Positions 1 to 11,159 of a stretch of DNA of 64,000 nt are shown here, one piece after another. The DNA comes from Epiperipatus broadwayi. Lineage: Eukaryota; Onychophora; Udeonychophora; Euonychophora; Peripatidae. The notes beneath the pieces were generated by a model, which was given only the letters and a program-made list of their open reading frames with translations, did not search any database and was not told the origin of the DNA. The translations under genes and the position numbers were made by a program. Position 1 is the stretch's first letter. Every line of letters starts with the position of its first letter. Where the stretch lies: contig JAQFVV010000112.1 in assembly GCA_028023455.1 (NCBI GenBank), forward strand, positions 248,001-312,000, read 5' to 3'.

Positions 1-914
1 TATTTTATGTAATGTTTTGAGATGAACTCATTGCAATTATTTATATTTAATTAAAATGCCCTCTAGCTTCAACAAATGACAATACATTTTAAAGGCAAAA
101 GTGGATACTTCTTTACCTTTTCCCTCTTTCATACATCTGAAGGATTCATTTCTTCTAACAAAGTCATTGCAGATAATTTTCCAGACATATGAAGGAGGAA
201 AAAGATAAAAAGATGCATCCTCTTTTGTCTTTATAATGTATTACCATTTGCTAAATATAGAAGGAATTTTAATTATAAATAAATAGTTGTGCAATGTGTT
301 AATCTCAAAACATTATATAAATATCTAAGCAGTAGAAATAATATAAACTTCTCCAGTGTCTTTTATATCAATGCTCTGTCCTCTTTATTAGATTGTCTTG
401 AAAATATGAAATGATCATTTACATTTTCAAAAGTAAAATATTTATATTTGTTTTCTTAGTATTTATAAAAATAAATATGACATGATAATTATAAGGAGAA
501 TCTTCAATTCCAGATGTAAATACAGTCTCTTTCAGTATGGCTAATCATTAAATTTCACAATGCAGAGTTAATTTTTATTCATTTGTAATACTGTAAATTA
601 ATAACCAAATATCAAATATGAAATTACTAATAAATGCAGAAACAGATAAATACAAATATGGTATATAATAACAATTCACTAGCCAAATTCAGAGTTATTT
701 TCACAAACTTTGTACATTTTCTCATGTCAATGCTAATTTATCAGTCTGACAAAAGATAGCCTTTATCTATTACATTGTTATATATAATGAATAAATCAAT
801 CAATTTCATTTTGTAACTTATAAATAAAACCATCTTCCACTTTTATATAACAAGATGTAAATTTTAATAAAGCCATGAAAATTAATATGTATATAATTAT
901 ATAGAGATAGCTGT
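1..914. other. AT-rich non-coding stretch, nothing recognised
   Basis: No reading frame with recognisable homology, no tRNA-like box and no clear tandem repeat. The sequence is A/T-rich with short homopolymer runs and leads directly into the LINE fossil that starts near position 915. Confidence 0.6.
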
Positions 915-1460
915 TATTTTATCTAATTTATTGTATGGAAGTGAGACTTGGACATTATCAGCACAATGTAAATGTGTTAGAAAAGTTTTATTTAAGGATG
1001 CTCTATAAAAATTGAAAAATACAATGCCAAGATCATAAAACTAATCAATATGGTCTTCATTTTGCTGGATGTGATATTATAGAATCCACTATTGTAAAAT
1101 TACACTTTTTTTGGATTGAACATGTGAAACAAATGAACAATTCAAGATATCTCTAAAAGACTTTTGTAGTAAATTTGAGCATAGTTTTCATGGAAGAACA
1201 GTTATCTGAAAAACATTCTAAAAAAATGCAATGTCAGTTATTTCCATTGGGAAGATGTTGTGGAGAATAGAATATGTTGGAGAGTCACAATTAGACATGG
1301 TATTGAAATATTTCAGAAGAAAATTTTTTCTATTGAACTTAAAGAACCGCATCATGGAGTATCAAGTAAACAGAAAAATGAACTGGTATTGTTCTATATG
1401 TGGATATATTTTTAGACTGTAGATTGGTTTGCATTGCAAAACTCATCCCTACTTTCTCCT
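915..1460 (+). pseudogene. LINE reverse transcriptase C-terminal fossil with zinc finger
   Basis: Translating across several frames gives the usual post-RT region of an animal LINE. At 931-954 the codons read LYGSETWT. A stretch resembling the family pattern of a short LR.L helix and a W..H segment follows to about 1160. At 1384-1446 there is a Cys-X2-Cys ... His-X3-His arrangement with the IGLH motif typical of the terminal zinc finger of these elements, interrupted by a TAG codon. A poly-T run follows at about 1466-1483. Many stops and frameshifts mark it as long dead. The RT core and everything 5' of it are missing, as expected for a 5'-truncated LINE. Clade cannot be assigned with confidence; an RTE- or L2-like source is possible. 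Confidence 0.6.
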
Positions 1461-1462
1461 CT

Positions 1463-4154
1463 TCTTTTTTTTTTTTTTTTTTGGAATTAGAATGGTTGTG
1501 TTTGTTAATATTACTGTTACTATTTATAGAGGAGATATATAAAATTATGAATATACAAAAGAGTTATCTTCAGGTTTACTTAGAAATTAATGTTATTTAT
1601 AAAAAGTTGAAGTTCTTAAATATTGGTAATAACCCTTGTTAATCATCAATTGGTAGTTTGCTAATATTATCCACCCTCTTAGTAGAATTTATTTTGATAT
1701 CTCAATTTTTGAACTATGTAAATTTTGCAGTTTTTGCATCATTAATGTGCAAACTGGACTTTTTTAAAAAAAAGTCTTAAATATATTATTGAGTAAAATT
1801 TTGATTAGAATAGAAATTGAACTTTAAAGAAAGAAAAAAAGTGATTTTGTGATGACTTTGAAACAAAATGAAGATTATGATCAGCTGGGAGTAGAAATTC
1901 TAAAGTATTAAACATAATATTTTAAAAAGAAATTTTTATTTCAAAAATGAAAGTTAGGAACTGAGAAAATTTTACAGTATACAAAAATATAATAAAGCAT
2001 TGTGTGAAGAAAGTTCTAATTAGTGAAACAAAATGAAAAAGCATATTAATCAGAATATTTCGAATTTATATGAATATTTGAATCAAGAGATAAAGTGGTT
2101 TATAGAAAATAGACTGGAATATTTATCTAAGCCACCTAATTTCTGCTAGCAGCACATGCATGTTTTTGTGAGTATGTATGTTAGTATTTGAGTAACAGCT
2201 TCTAATTGTTGTTAGTTCTAAATTGAAGTTTATTAGTTTCATTCACATTTAAACATTAATTCTTCACTGTGTATTACTTATGATAATTGAACCTTATATT
2301 TATTCTTGTATGCTGTATTTTGTATTTACATTTGTACTGTTTTATTGTTAACAATATTGTTTATAAGTTTACATATTTTAAAATTAAAAATTACTTAATT
2401 TTATGATGTTTTTACAACTATATTGGATATGTGTATAAACTCACATATATACTTTTTTTGTAGCCATAATTTCTATAAATTATTTGAATAAACATATCAC
2501 TATTATTAATAATTATTTTTTAGACTAAAGATTATCATATTATGAGTTTGATATAGAATTTATAAACTTCAGTAAGGATTATTATATCACTTCTTACAAA
2601 TGCATGGTATTATTAATTTAATGCCACCTTTTTCTGCATATAATGCAATATTTTAATTATATGTTTGAAAACTTATATGGCCTGGGCTAATTGACACTGC
2701 TATTCAACAGCGACACAGTTAGGGGATTATTTTTTCTGATACTGTTATTCATTTATTTGAAGTGTGTTATGCTAAACAGAAGATTTCACATATATTCTTT
2801 TTTTAATGAAATTTATGGCACTTTTTACTTACTGCAAATTTCAGAAAAGACCTGCAGTAGGATTAAACAAAATAAGTAAATCTACTGTCATATTAGTATT
2901 ACATTTCCAATATCATGTAACAAGAAAATATTACAGGCTTGTAACATTTTGTTTTCACAGACAGAATTTTGACAGGTAATAAGAAATATTGTAAAAAGTT
3001 TATACAGGATTGTGAGAATAAATTTACAATCTGTTTAAAAGAGATCAAAATCATGACTTCTCATTAATTGGAATATCAGTATTCAAAACTTCTAAAACAT
3101 TATTAAGTTTTGATGGTTGCACTCACTAAAGGTAGAAGAGAAAAATCATTTATAAATAACTATCACAAGACATCAGTGCTTATTAGAAGAGATTAACAGA
3201 TATGAAATATTGTATTCAAAGTTATCAAAGACACATTGCAGCAAATCACTTCCAAAAACAATCACTGGTTAGTAAGCGTCAATTGAAAATCATTCATTGT
3301 GTAATAATACATTTATAGCAGAGTTGCCATTTTAGTGCTTCTTGTTTCAGATATGAATACTATGATAAGGAAGCTGTAGTGCCATGCCATGAATGATTAA
3401 TGATCAGATTAATTATGTTTTACACTTTTTTCAGTCAATAGAAGAGATTTATGTTTGGAGATAACCAAAAGAAACTCATCAACTATATGCCTTCTTCAAA
3501 ACCAGAAGGTAATGAAATTATCATGTTTTAATATAGTTTTATTATGATATGCTTTATTCATGATTCAAATAGTCTTCTTCAAGATTGCATCACAGATACA
3601 TATTATTGAGATCTCAAGTATGTCCATGATGTAAACATAATTTTCAGACTATGCTGTCATTTTCCCAAGATAATAACATCATAATTCTCTTAGTCCATGC
3701 AGTAAAATATTATTTTTTCAAAATGTTCCAAATTTTTTTAAATCTTCTTGGCATTGCATATATATATAAAAGTTTCTCTACAAATTATACTCTCTATTCT
3801 CAATGTATTTTTAAATTCAATTATTACAGTTTCAAGTAACTAGAATTCTTCAGCTCTGAAGAAGATTGCTAGACAATTAAAACTATAAGAATTAAATTTA
3901 TTATGTTTTATAAAGATTGCATATAAAGTATAAAATTTGTAGACATTTTTTTAATAAAAGTACAAAATAGTTTCACATCTGTTATAGCGTTTGGGACCCA
4001 TGTGAGCCATTATTGAACAATGACTGAGAAATTGATATTTCATACTAATATAGTTTGAGTTCCTATGTTTTCATTTTTTTTTCACAAAGAAACTTAATGT
4101 TTTTCTATATATTATTCAATAATTCCATTTTATATAGAATTCAAGTAGTATTTG
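1463..4154. other. AT-rich non-coding stretch
   Basis: After a poly-T tract (about 1466-1483) I see no supported gene. Short open frames here are A/T-driven and show no domain. The only notable item is a short motif with a small stem-loop at 3852-3886, listed separately. Confidence 0.55.
3852..3886 (+). repeat. Short conserved motif with stem-loop, shared with 30293-30330
   Basis: The core CTGAAGAAGATTGCT followed by CAATT and AAACT occurs here and at 30293-30330. ATTG and CAAT flank a 4-6 base loop in both, so a small hairpin is kept although the loop differs. Such CTGAAGAAG-hairpin-AAAC motifs occur near the ends of some retroelements. The source element is not identified. Confidence 0.45.
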
Positions 4155-4442
4155 ATTCAAATGATAGCCATACACAATGTATATGCAAAGTAGAATGGAT
4201 TGTATATATTTTTATTCTTAACACTTTAAAATAAAAAAATAAAATGAAGGATTTAACTCTATTGTAATTTGTAGTTAGTGATGTTTAAAGTTTATTACAT
4301 TCAAATGATAGCCATACACAATGTATATGCAAAGTAGAATGGATTGTATATATTTTTATTCTTAACACTTTAAAATAAAAAAATAAAATGAAGAATTTAA
4401 CTCTATTGTAATTTGTAGTTAGTGATGTTTAAAGTTTATTAC
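4155..4442. repeat. Two-copy tandem duplication, period 144 bp
   Basis: The segment starting at ATTCAAATGATAGCC (4155) repeats at 4299. By eye the two 144-bp copies differ at about one base (GAAGGATTT versus GAAGAATTT), so the duplication is recent relative to the surrounding decayed TEs. No coding content. Confidence 0.9.
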
Positions 4443-5387
4443 AGATGATAAGTGAGTTAGTACTTTTAAAAAACAATACATTGAACCATGTATTGTCATA
4501 GTTTTTAATTTAGAATTTATCTCACATACTAAAAAAGAGTTAACCAATCTTGAATAATCCAAGAACTGTGATAAAAAATATTTATCTGAAGACTGCATCC
4601 AAAATAATAAACACAGTTAATTATTGGAGAATCATACCATTAGTTACGATGAATTATAAATGAACAGAATTAATTGTGCATTAATCAGGCACACTCAGAG
4701 CATGTACATTGGATCAAAACAGCGCAAGGCTACTTCTTTGATAAATCATCTATTTAAAAAAATATGTAGGCCTGTAATGATGTAAAAACATTGATAATAA
4801 TATTAACATCAAGCTTATTGATTAGTGATAGAATTAAAATATCCAATAAGCATTTGATTTAAATTATTTAATTGTTTATTCGAAACAAAGCAAAATCTTT
4901 AGGTAGGTCGCATAAACTATAACCACAGATTGCATTTGGCCAAAAGTCATGTTTTGGATAGTTCTGTATTAACATATTACATCGTATTTTTACTATGGGC
5001 TAGTAAATAGTGCTTAAGTACTCATTCATAATCATATTAATAAGATATCAAAGATATTCCTATTATTTTGTCAAACATCATCATATCTTTGTGAGTGGTA
5101 AATTAAAAATTGTTTGTCATTCTATAATATCTATCAAAGATACTTTAGATGATATGCTGTCATTCATATATATATATACATACGTTATTTGTAATCGCGA
5201 GTTGTTTAAACATCTACAACAAAAGTAAGTCCTTAAACTTTGGTCTTTTTTTGCCTTTCATTTGATGTCTGTGCATTAAATTATATTGATTTATTGGATC
5301 TTTTAAAGCATTCTGCTCAATATGTGGTCTGAAGACCATATGTGGCCTGCATATATCTTGAGGCTCTCCATCGTGGATGATTGGAGA
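4443..5387. other. AT-rich non-coding stretch
   Basis: No domain, tRNA-like box or strong repeat seen. A short TA microsatellite lies near 5166-5178. The open frame near 5010-5228 is low-complexity and shows no recognisable domain. Confidence 0.5.
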
Positions 5388-6086
5388 AATTATTACATAA
5401 GAAATAAAAAATACATAAGAAAATGTATTGATTTTTTTTAAAAAAGAAAGTACAGATTATTTATTCATTTAAAAATTTAATTTTGAACTACACTTATTAA
5501 AGGTGTAACTTTCCAAGTCAATTAAAGATGTATTATCCCACAGCTAAAGAAGACTGTTAATTATTAAGAATATATATATAGCTATTGCTACCTTACAAAT
5601 ATATTATTGTTTTTGTCTAAGGCGATTTTGTATTTTTCTATTACATATAATTTATAATAACATTAGTGTGTACCACAAATCTAAAGATATTATCATATTC
5701 TACTATCAAGTTGAAATTAACGCTGAATTTGTCATGAATGTTTTATGTCGACATTATTTTTTAATAGAATTCAAATCTTATATAAGAAATTATTACATAA
5801 GAAATAAAATATATATATAAGGAAATAAATTGATTTTTTAAAAAAGAAAATACAAGTTATTTATTCCTTTAAAAATGCAATCTGAACTACAGTTATTAAG
5901 GGTATGTATGATTTTCTAAGTCTATTAAAAGATTTAAATGGTTACATTTTGATTTACAAGTCTCAAACGTTCCATACACAATTTTTACATTATGTATTTT
6001 ATAAAAATACATTAATGATTAACACTAATCACTTAATAAGCTAGGAATGCTTAAGAACGTTATCAGTTATTAAGAATATATATATT
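5388..6086. repeat. Diverged duplicated repeat, two copies
   Basis: A block beginning ATTACATAAGAAATAAAA occurs at about 5388-5580 and again at about 5787-6085. Both continue through a GAACTAC...TTATTAA segment and end in GTTATTAAGAATATATATA or near it. The part between 5582 and 5790 is also found, diverged, at 33278-33500. This is an old dispersed repeat whose class I cannot name; no coding capacity. Confidence 0.6.
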
Positions 6087-6091
6087 GTAAC

Positions 6092-6713
6092 GAGACTCCA
6101 GTTAAGCTGCTATGATCAGACCACACTTGGGCACAAATATATCTGGTTCCTAAGTAAACAAGATAATGGTTTACAGGCCCATTCATAAACTATGATGAGC
6201 ATACTGATAAACGTTATTAGTTTAAAGGCTATTACTGATAATATTAACTCCACAACTATAATATTTCCTGCTCATCCTATGGATATAACCCATGATACCT
6301 AAGTCAGCTAGAATATTTATTAGTTCTGGTTGGTTATATTAAAAATCCAGATTGGTCTCACTAGCAACTTAGGTTTGAACTTATATCCTTTTGTCAAAGT
6401 CATATTAACATCGAATCATAATTTTGGGATTCTTGAAACTCATTAGCAATGTTGCACTATGTAGTTAATGTGAAATGCATAAATGAAAAGTGAATAATTC
6501 AAAAATAAATATAACAATACCAGTTTTATTTTCTAGCAGTGGTAGCATGTAAGTTATCTTTATATCCTTTCAAATAATTGTTGTTTACAGTCCTTGACAA
6601 GGCATCTGCAATAAATTACATTACCTTTTTTCCTTTTCTTATACATTAGATAAATACATATACAATATATATTTATATATTATTACCCCAGATGCTCCAT
6701 CAAGGTTGAATTA
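6092..6713 (+). repeat. Dispersed repeat of about 600 bp, copy 1
   Basis: Aligns by eye along its length with 31398-31980 in the same orientation. It starts near GTTAAGCTGCTA(T/G)GATC and ends at the shared string CAGATGCTCCATCAAGGTTG. There is no open frame, no tRNA box and no terminal inversion that I can see. It directly abuts the 5' end of LINE A at 6714. It could be a non-autonomous element or a fragment of a larger repeat. Confidence 0.75.
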
Positions 6714-6951
6714 TAGATTAAAATAGATTATAAATTATTGAATGAATAAATTATAAATATTGATTGTTAGTAAAATATATAATAATATTGTAAAATATAA
6801 AAGATATTAAGTTATAGTTATGTATTTAAAAAGTAATAAGAATTAAATAAAATAAAGAATAAAATTTTTAAAAAATTTAGTCATATAAAAAATAGAAAGA
6901 GAGAGCTACTAATAGTATAGGTGTAAAAGATGAGATAAAGAATTCCAAAAA

Positions 6952-7440
6952 GTGGTAGAGAATATTATGGATGAAGCAGAGAAAGTAGGCTATGAGACAA
7001 TATTGATAGGAGATTCATTAATTAGAGAATATGGAAATATAATTGCAAGGGAAAATAGAAACAGGTATGAAAGAGTTTGTTCACCTAGAGCTAGAATTAG
7101 AGATATTACAGATAAAATAAAGAAGCAAGAGAATAGAGATGTTATGTTATGGTAGGGACTAATAATTTTTCAGAACTATCAGAGATAGTACTGAATGAGT
7201 ACATAGAATTGATTAGGAATTTGAGTAAAATTAAAAGAAGAATAGAAATAGTTGGATTAGTACCCAAGATTTGACAAGAAGTATATGTTAGATAGGGCAT
7301 GTTCTATAAATGAGAGATTAAAAAAATTGTATGAGAGAAATGATGTCATGTTTGTGGATGTGTGGGATTTTTTTATTGAAAAGAGGGAGTTATATAGAAA
7401 AAAAGGATTGCACTAAGAAAAACAAGGAAGTGAAGTTTTA
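6952..7440 (+). pseudogene. LINE A ORF1, SGNH/GDSL esterase-like domain
   Basis: Three hallmark blocks of the SGNH hydrolase fold can be read in order across frames. Block I is ILIGDSLIRE with GDSL at 7009-7020. The block III position is GTNN at 7155-7166. The last block is GLH at 7405-7413, followed by a lysine/glutamine-rich G-S segment. The spacing of about 130 codons fits the family. ORF1 proteins with this domain are known in CR1-like LINEs, where they are thought to bind membranes or RNA-protein particles. A stop at 7152-7154 and frame changes near 7270 and 7415 disable it. No host esterase gene structure (introns, signal peptide) is visible, so a TE origin is favoured. Confidence 0.65.
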
Positions 7441-7682
7441 GGGAGTTTGATTTACAAAGAATATAGTTTGGGAAACTTATAAAGGGGAGTGTGGTTTTAA
7501 GTGGCAGTGTTATAAGAAAGAAGAATGGACGGAATGTAAGTAATAATGAAAGGGTAGATGATATAGATATAAATGTAGATGTGGAGAGAAAATGGGTCTG
7601 TAAAATTAATGGTAAGCAAGTTACTTATAAATGTAATGGAGAAGAAAGAGTTAAAAGAATTTATAAAAGAGTAGTTTTAAAT

Positions 7683-7732
7683 TGTGCTTTATGCAAAAAA
7701 GTGAAGCTTCACTTTTTTGTGTAAAGCACACT
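7683..7732. repeat. 50-bp near-perfect inverted repeat between LINE A ORF1 and ORF2
   Basis: The sequence folds about the central AAGCTT. The arm TGTGCTTTATGCAAAAAAGT is mirrored by its complement with only about two mismatches. A stem of about 24 bp with almost no loop would form in DNA or in the element's RNA. It sits in the ORF1-ORF2 interval. Confidence 0.75.
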
Positions 7733-7792
7733 CAAAGGTGAAGTAAAAAGCAAGGAGTTTATTTCAAAAGAGTAGTTAGGAAAGAAGAAATT

Positions 7793-7997
7793 ATTAAAAT
7801 TGGGTATTTGAATATGAAAGGTGGTAGGAGACAGAAAAGTGGTTGGAATTAAACAAATCAATTAAAAATGAAAAGCTTGAGGTATTGGTAGTAGTGGAAA
7901 CACCTTTAAGAGAAGAAAAAAACACATATTCCAGAAGACTTGGTATGTTAGGGTATAAATAGAAAAAAAGAAAAAAGGGGTGGTGGTATTGGTGCCG
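7793..7997 (+). pseudogene. LINE A ORF2 start: N-terminal part of APE endonuclease
   Basis: The reading IGYLNMKG at 7799-7822 matches the first endonuclease/exonuclease/phosphatase motif (conserved Asn). VVVETP at 7888-7905 gives the metal-binding Glu. A glycine run (GGIG) near 7982-7996 corresponds to the following motif. The frame shifts at least once. The domain then breaks off and resumes at about 16306 with the rest of the fold. Confidence 0.65.
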
Positions 7998-7999
7998 TT

Positions 8000-8744
8000 T
8001 CCACACTGCACCCAAGCCTTTAAGCATTCTTTCTACAATAAATCCTAGAAAGATTGTTAACTCGGAGTTGTCTTCTTTCTATGCTAAAATGTAAAAAGAG
8101 TGTTAACTTGGAGTTAAGCCTTCTTTCTATGATAAAACCTAGAAAGAATGTTAACTTGGCTTAATGGTTAACAGTGTGGCTTTTTCCTATGCTAAAAGCA
8201 GAGGAAAATGCCATAGTTGTTTGTGTCATGCACTACATCATAATGCTGTGTGATGTATTTTATGTAACAATATCGTATGAGGGTGTGTTAAGTTCATCGT
8301 GTCAAAATTATATAAAATTTTCATTGGGGCCTTTTTTTAATACGAATTGATGTACTGTTACCTTTTAGCAATTTTAACAGTGTTGTGATTGTTCCTCATA
8401 AAGCTGTAAGCCTCCTAAATTCTCTATTAGGGTGGAGTAGCACAATTTTTTTTGACGATTCTGCTTTAAGTCATGTTTTAGTGAGAAATTTTCCGAGACC
8501 AAGAATATGGCTAATTCGAACACAGAAAACTTGAAAATATGGGAATTGCCAGACATGGAAGCTGGCACTGGAACATTTCTACAGCAGAAAAACATCCTGA
8601 TGAAAGAAAAGATATGATTGTGTGGCAAATATATGCAGACTTGAGGTCCAAAAACATCTTGACTTTTCATTTGTAAGTCTCGTTGTTGCTGACGGAAATG
8701 TTCACTTTGTAAAGAGCAGTTTGTTTGAGGGATTCCAAATGGCC
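8000..8744. other. Leader region of LINE B or other inserted DNA
   Basis: This part lies between the end of LINE A piece 1 and the first copy of the LINE B tandem array. It holds a degenerate tandem repeat (8028-8165) and otherwise no recognisable domain. I assign it to the LINE B insertion only because LINE A coding sequence stops before it and resumes after LINE B. A separate element cannot be excluded. Confidence 0.4.
8028..8165. repeat. Degenerate tandem repeat, about 2-3 units of 60-65 bp
   Basis: Units share TTCTTTCTA(T/C)...AAA...AGAAAGA(A/T)TGTTAACT(T/C)GG. Copies begin near 8028, 8073 and 8128 with small indels. No coding content. Confidence 0.6.
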
Positions 8745-9180
8745 TTCATCAAATGTAAAATAAAAGTAACTTAAATTTTTATTTAAACATACATCCCTTC
8801 TCCCAATAATTGTTGTCATCAATCAAATGTAAAATAAAAGTAACGTAAATTATTCTTTAATACACATAGAAAAAAACCTCTCCCACTAATTGGTGTCAAT
8901 CAAATGTAAACCAATAAAAGTAAGACTGTAAATTATTATTTAAACATAACCCAAATTACTATTTGAAGATACACCAAAAAAGACCCTCTTGTCAATAAAA
9001 ATTAAAGAAACAACTATTATTGTCCCATTGTCAAAAATATTATTTGGGAAACCAAAGTAATTTATAAACGAAAAAAAAAAGTAAAATTGGTTGTCAATCA
9101 AATGTAAAATAAAAGTAACTTAAATTTTTATTTAAATATACACAAAAAAAAAAAAAACCCTTCTCCCAATAATTCAAAGT
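8745..9180. repeat. 5' tandem array of LINE B, monomers of about 75-90 bp
   Basis: Monomers start with TCAATCAAATGTAAAATAAA, continue with AGTAAC.TAAATT.TTATTTAA, and end in CCCTTCTCCCAATAATT. One longer unit (about 8960-9095) carries GACCCTCTTGTCAATAAAAA and TGTCCCATTGTC. The same monomers and the same long unit recur at 15170-16250 in the same orientation. Confidence 0.85.
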
Positions 9181-9616
9181 AATGTAAAAAATAGCACCAC
9201 CTGGATACAAATCTAGTAGCAGATAAGCAAAGAGCCTCTTAACTTTTTGTTAATAAAAGACAGATTTATTTGCTAATAACTAATAAAAATGTCCAATAAA
9301 ACAAATTAAAACACTCAAATAATTACTTTGATTGAAAAAGAGTAAAAAAGAACAGAGAAATTCAAAGTTATTTTATCGAAAGTCCGTACCTAATGCTAAT
9401 AGACAAACACATAGTTAAAAGCTAGCAGATCTAATACATAACACCAAAATCTCAGGCAAATTTAATTTTGTTTAATAAAAGTAGAAAGGGAATCAAAACT
9501 ACAAAACTCAATAATTTTGTGGATAACTGAATTGTATTGGTTATATATATTAGTATTTGTTTTAAAAAAAAAAGAAATTAAAACATACCTTTGGGAAAAT
9601 AATTGAAAAACTTAAA
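9181..9616 (+). other. LINE B leader between array and ORF1
   Basis: AT-rich, no open frame of note. It ends with AAAATGG at the ORF1 start codon, a context acceptable for animal translation initiation. Confidence 0.4.
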
Positions 9617-10429
9617 ATGGCGACCGCTCAGCCAATTAACCAGGTGGGTGGTCCATCACAGGGCACGAGAAAGTCATATACTTCTATAGCAAAAAAAGCC
9701 CAAGACAACGTAAGCCCAGAAAAAGGTCCTAGGTTCAGAAAAACAACAGCAGATGATTTGGAAAACTTGAATGTTATTAATAAAAATAAAAATTATCTCC
9801 CCCCCTCTCATATTGAATGGACTGATGAAATACTAGAACAAATTAGAGAGAAATTTAACAAAACAATACCCCGATCACTTTTCCTGACTTTTAAATGTTT
9901 CTTCACCATTAAATCAATGGTACTCGCTGTAACAGATAGTCTTTGCACACTATATAGTTTCCCCAAATCCCTTCTAATAGAAACACTGCATGAAAATAAT
10001 ATGCTTGAATCAGTACAATGCATAGGTGACCATCCAAAAAGCAGATATGTGGCAGTCCAGTTTTATGAAAATGCGCAAAGAGAACAATTTAGAAACCGAA
10101 TTAAGACACTGAGTAATTTTGCATTAATAACAGTCGATGAGAATAAGTATAAAAATATCTCCAGAATTTTAAAAAATATCTATTTTGGCTACAACATGGA
10201 AGATTTCCAAACAATTATGAATCCTTTTGGAAAAGTCATTTTCTTTCAGCAAAAATACATTAAAGAAGCAGCAATTTCTGTACTAACCAATAGCTTTGAA
10301 TTCAAAATTAAATTAAATAAACAAATAGACCTGGAGAAGGTCCCCACATACATAACCAATAAAGAAGCTACACTATATATTTATGTTAGAGGGCTTAAGC
10401 CAGGGTGCTTTCATTGTGGAATGCAATGA
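9617..10429 (+). CDS. LINE B ORF1 protein (Gag-like RNA-binding), 270 codons, truncated by frameshift
   Basis: An uninterrupted 270-codon frame starting MATAQPINQVGG in a good context (AAAATGG). The first 60 residues are polar. Residues about 75-175 contain an alternating hydrophobic region with VQCIGDHPKSRYVAVQFY, like the RRM-like or transposase-22-like folds of LINE ORF1 proteins. The C-terminus reads GLKPGCFHCG, the first half (C-X2-C-G) of a CCHC zinc knuckle, and a stop follows three codons later. The rest of the acidic/lysine-rich tail is present downstream in another frame, so a frameshift near 10420 has probably shortened the protein. The likely role is packaging element RNA for retrotransposition. 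It is the best-preserved frame in the window, but function is unlikely without an intact ORF2. Confidence 0.7.
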   Translation: MATAQPINQVGGPSQGTRKSYTSIAKKAQDNVSPEKGPRFRKTTADDLENLNVINKNKNYLPPSHIEWTDEILEQIREKFNKTIPRSLFLTFKCFFTIKSMVLAVTDSLCTLYSFPKSLLIETLHENNMLESVQCIGDHPKSRYVAVQFYENAQREQFRNRIKTLSNFALITVDENKYKNISRILKNIYFGYNMEDFQTIMNPFGKVIFFQQKYIKEAAISVLTNSFEFKIKLNKQIDLEKVPTYITNKEATLYIYVRGLKPGCFHCGMQ

Positions 10430-11154
10430 ACAAATGCAGCAGAATAAAAACAATACATCAAAAAATTCAGGAAACGTTACAGAAAGCGAAGACACAAATA
10501 ACCAACTAGATGAGTTAATTTACCCTACACTACAAAGCACCCAGGAAAACAACATATCTAATAAAAATGAAAGAATTAGCAATCCAGTAAACAATATAAT
10601 AAGAAGAAAAATTAAAACAAATTGGTTAAAGGAAAATCAAAGCAGTATGAAAACCCGCCCAATTTAAATAGAATAAAGGAAAAAGAAAACAAGAACCTAC
10701 CAAAAGAGCTTAAAGAAAAAACGAATGAAAATGATGAGCAATCAGAAAGCATAATAATAAATAAAATGACCACAGAAATTATGAATAAAATAACTCAGTA
10801 CTATCCAATTCTGGAAAGCACATCAATAGAAAACAGGAAAAAAACACAAAAAAAAAAAAAACAAGAGAAAGTAAAAAAGTTAAAATGAATGAGGAAGAAG
10901 ATAACCAGATTAATTTAACAGAAGAAACCACAGCAGAAGAAATGGAAATAGAACTAACCACACCAGAAGCAAAAAAACTAAGAAAAACACCACATTATAG
11001 CACACATATCCAAACACGAACAGGATCATCACAGGAAAAAAGCAAGCACACGTATCCAAACACGAACAGGATCATCACAGGAAAAAAGGGATGCAAACAA
11101 AAATGGCAGAATAAACCATGGTCCAAATTAAATTTCCCTCACAATATAAGTTAA
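10430..11154 (+). pseudogene. LINE B ORF1 C-terminal tail, frameshifted
   Basis: Beyond the ORF1 stop, three overlapping frames (about 10383-10667, 10622-10888 and 10885-11154) encode a hydrophilic Asn/Lys/Glu-rich chain with no further Cys-His pairs. It includes a 46-bp tandem duplication (start 11001 and 11047, sharing CCAAACACGAACAGGATCAT). These frames probably represent one original tail broken by small indels in poly-A tracts (for example about 10850). Function unknown beyond belonging to ORF1. Confidence 0.5.
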
Positions 11155-11159
11155 ACTCA

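Larger units (their letters stand above)
6714..7997 (+). mobile_element. LINE A, piece 1 of 3 (5' region, ORF1, start of ORF2)
   Basis: This is the 5' third of a non-LTR retrotransposon whose remaining parts lie at about 16306-17221 and 27368-29940 on the same strand. It contains an AT-rich leader (6714-6905, similar to 29982-30115), an esterase-like ORF1 (6952-7440), a basic stretch (about 7490-7725), and the first motifs of an APE-type endonuclease (from 7793). It stops around 7997 where LINE B sequence begins. The domain order ORF1 esterase, then EN, then RT is known in CR1/L2-related LINEs. Clade is inferred, not proven. Confidence 0.7.

Noticed and set aside
7794-8027. Minus-strand 77-codon frame
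   Set aside because: It is the antisense of the LINE A endonuclease start and runs over the junction into unrelated sequence.
8145-8185. tRNA-like A box (GGCTTAATGGTTAACAG)
   Set aside because: No B box at the right distance and no repeat partner in the window.
8374-8670. 98-codon minus-strand frame as a gene
   Set aside because: No domain, no partner frame, and it lies in non-coding DNA between TE segments.
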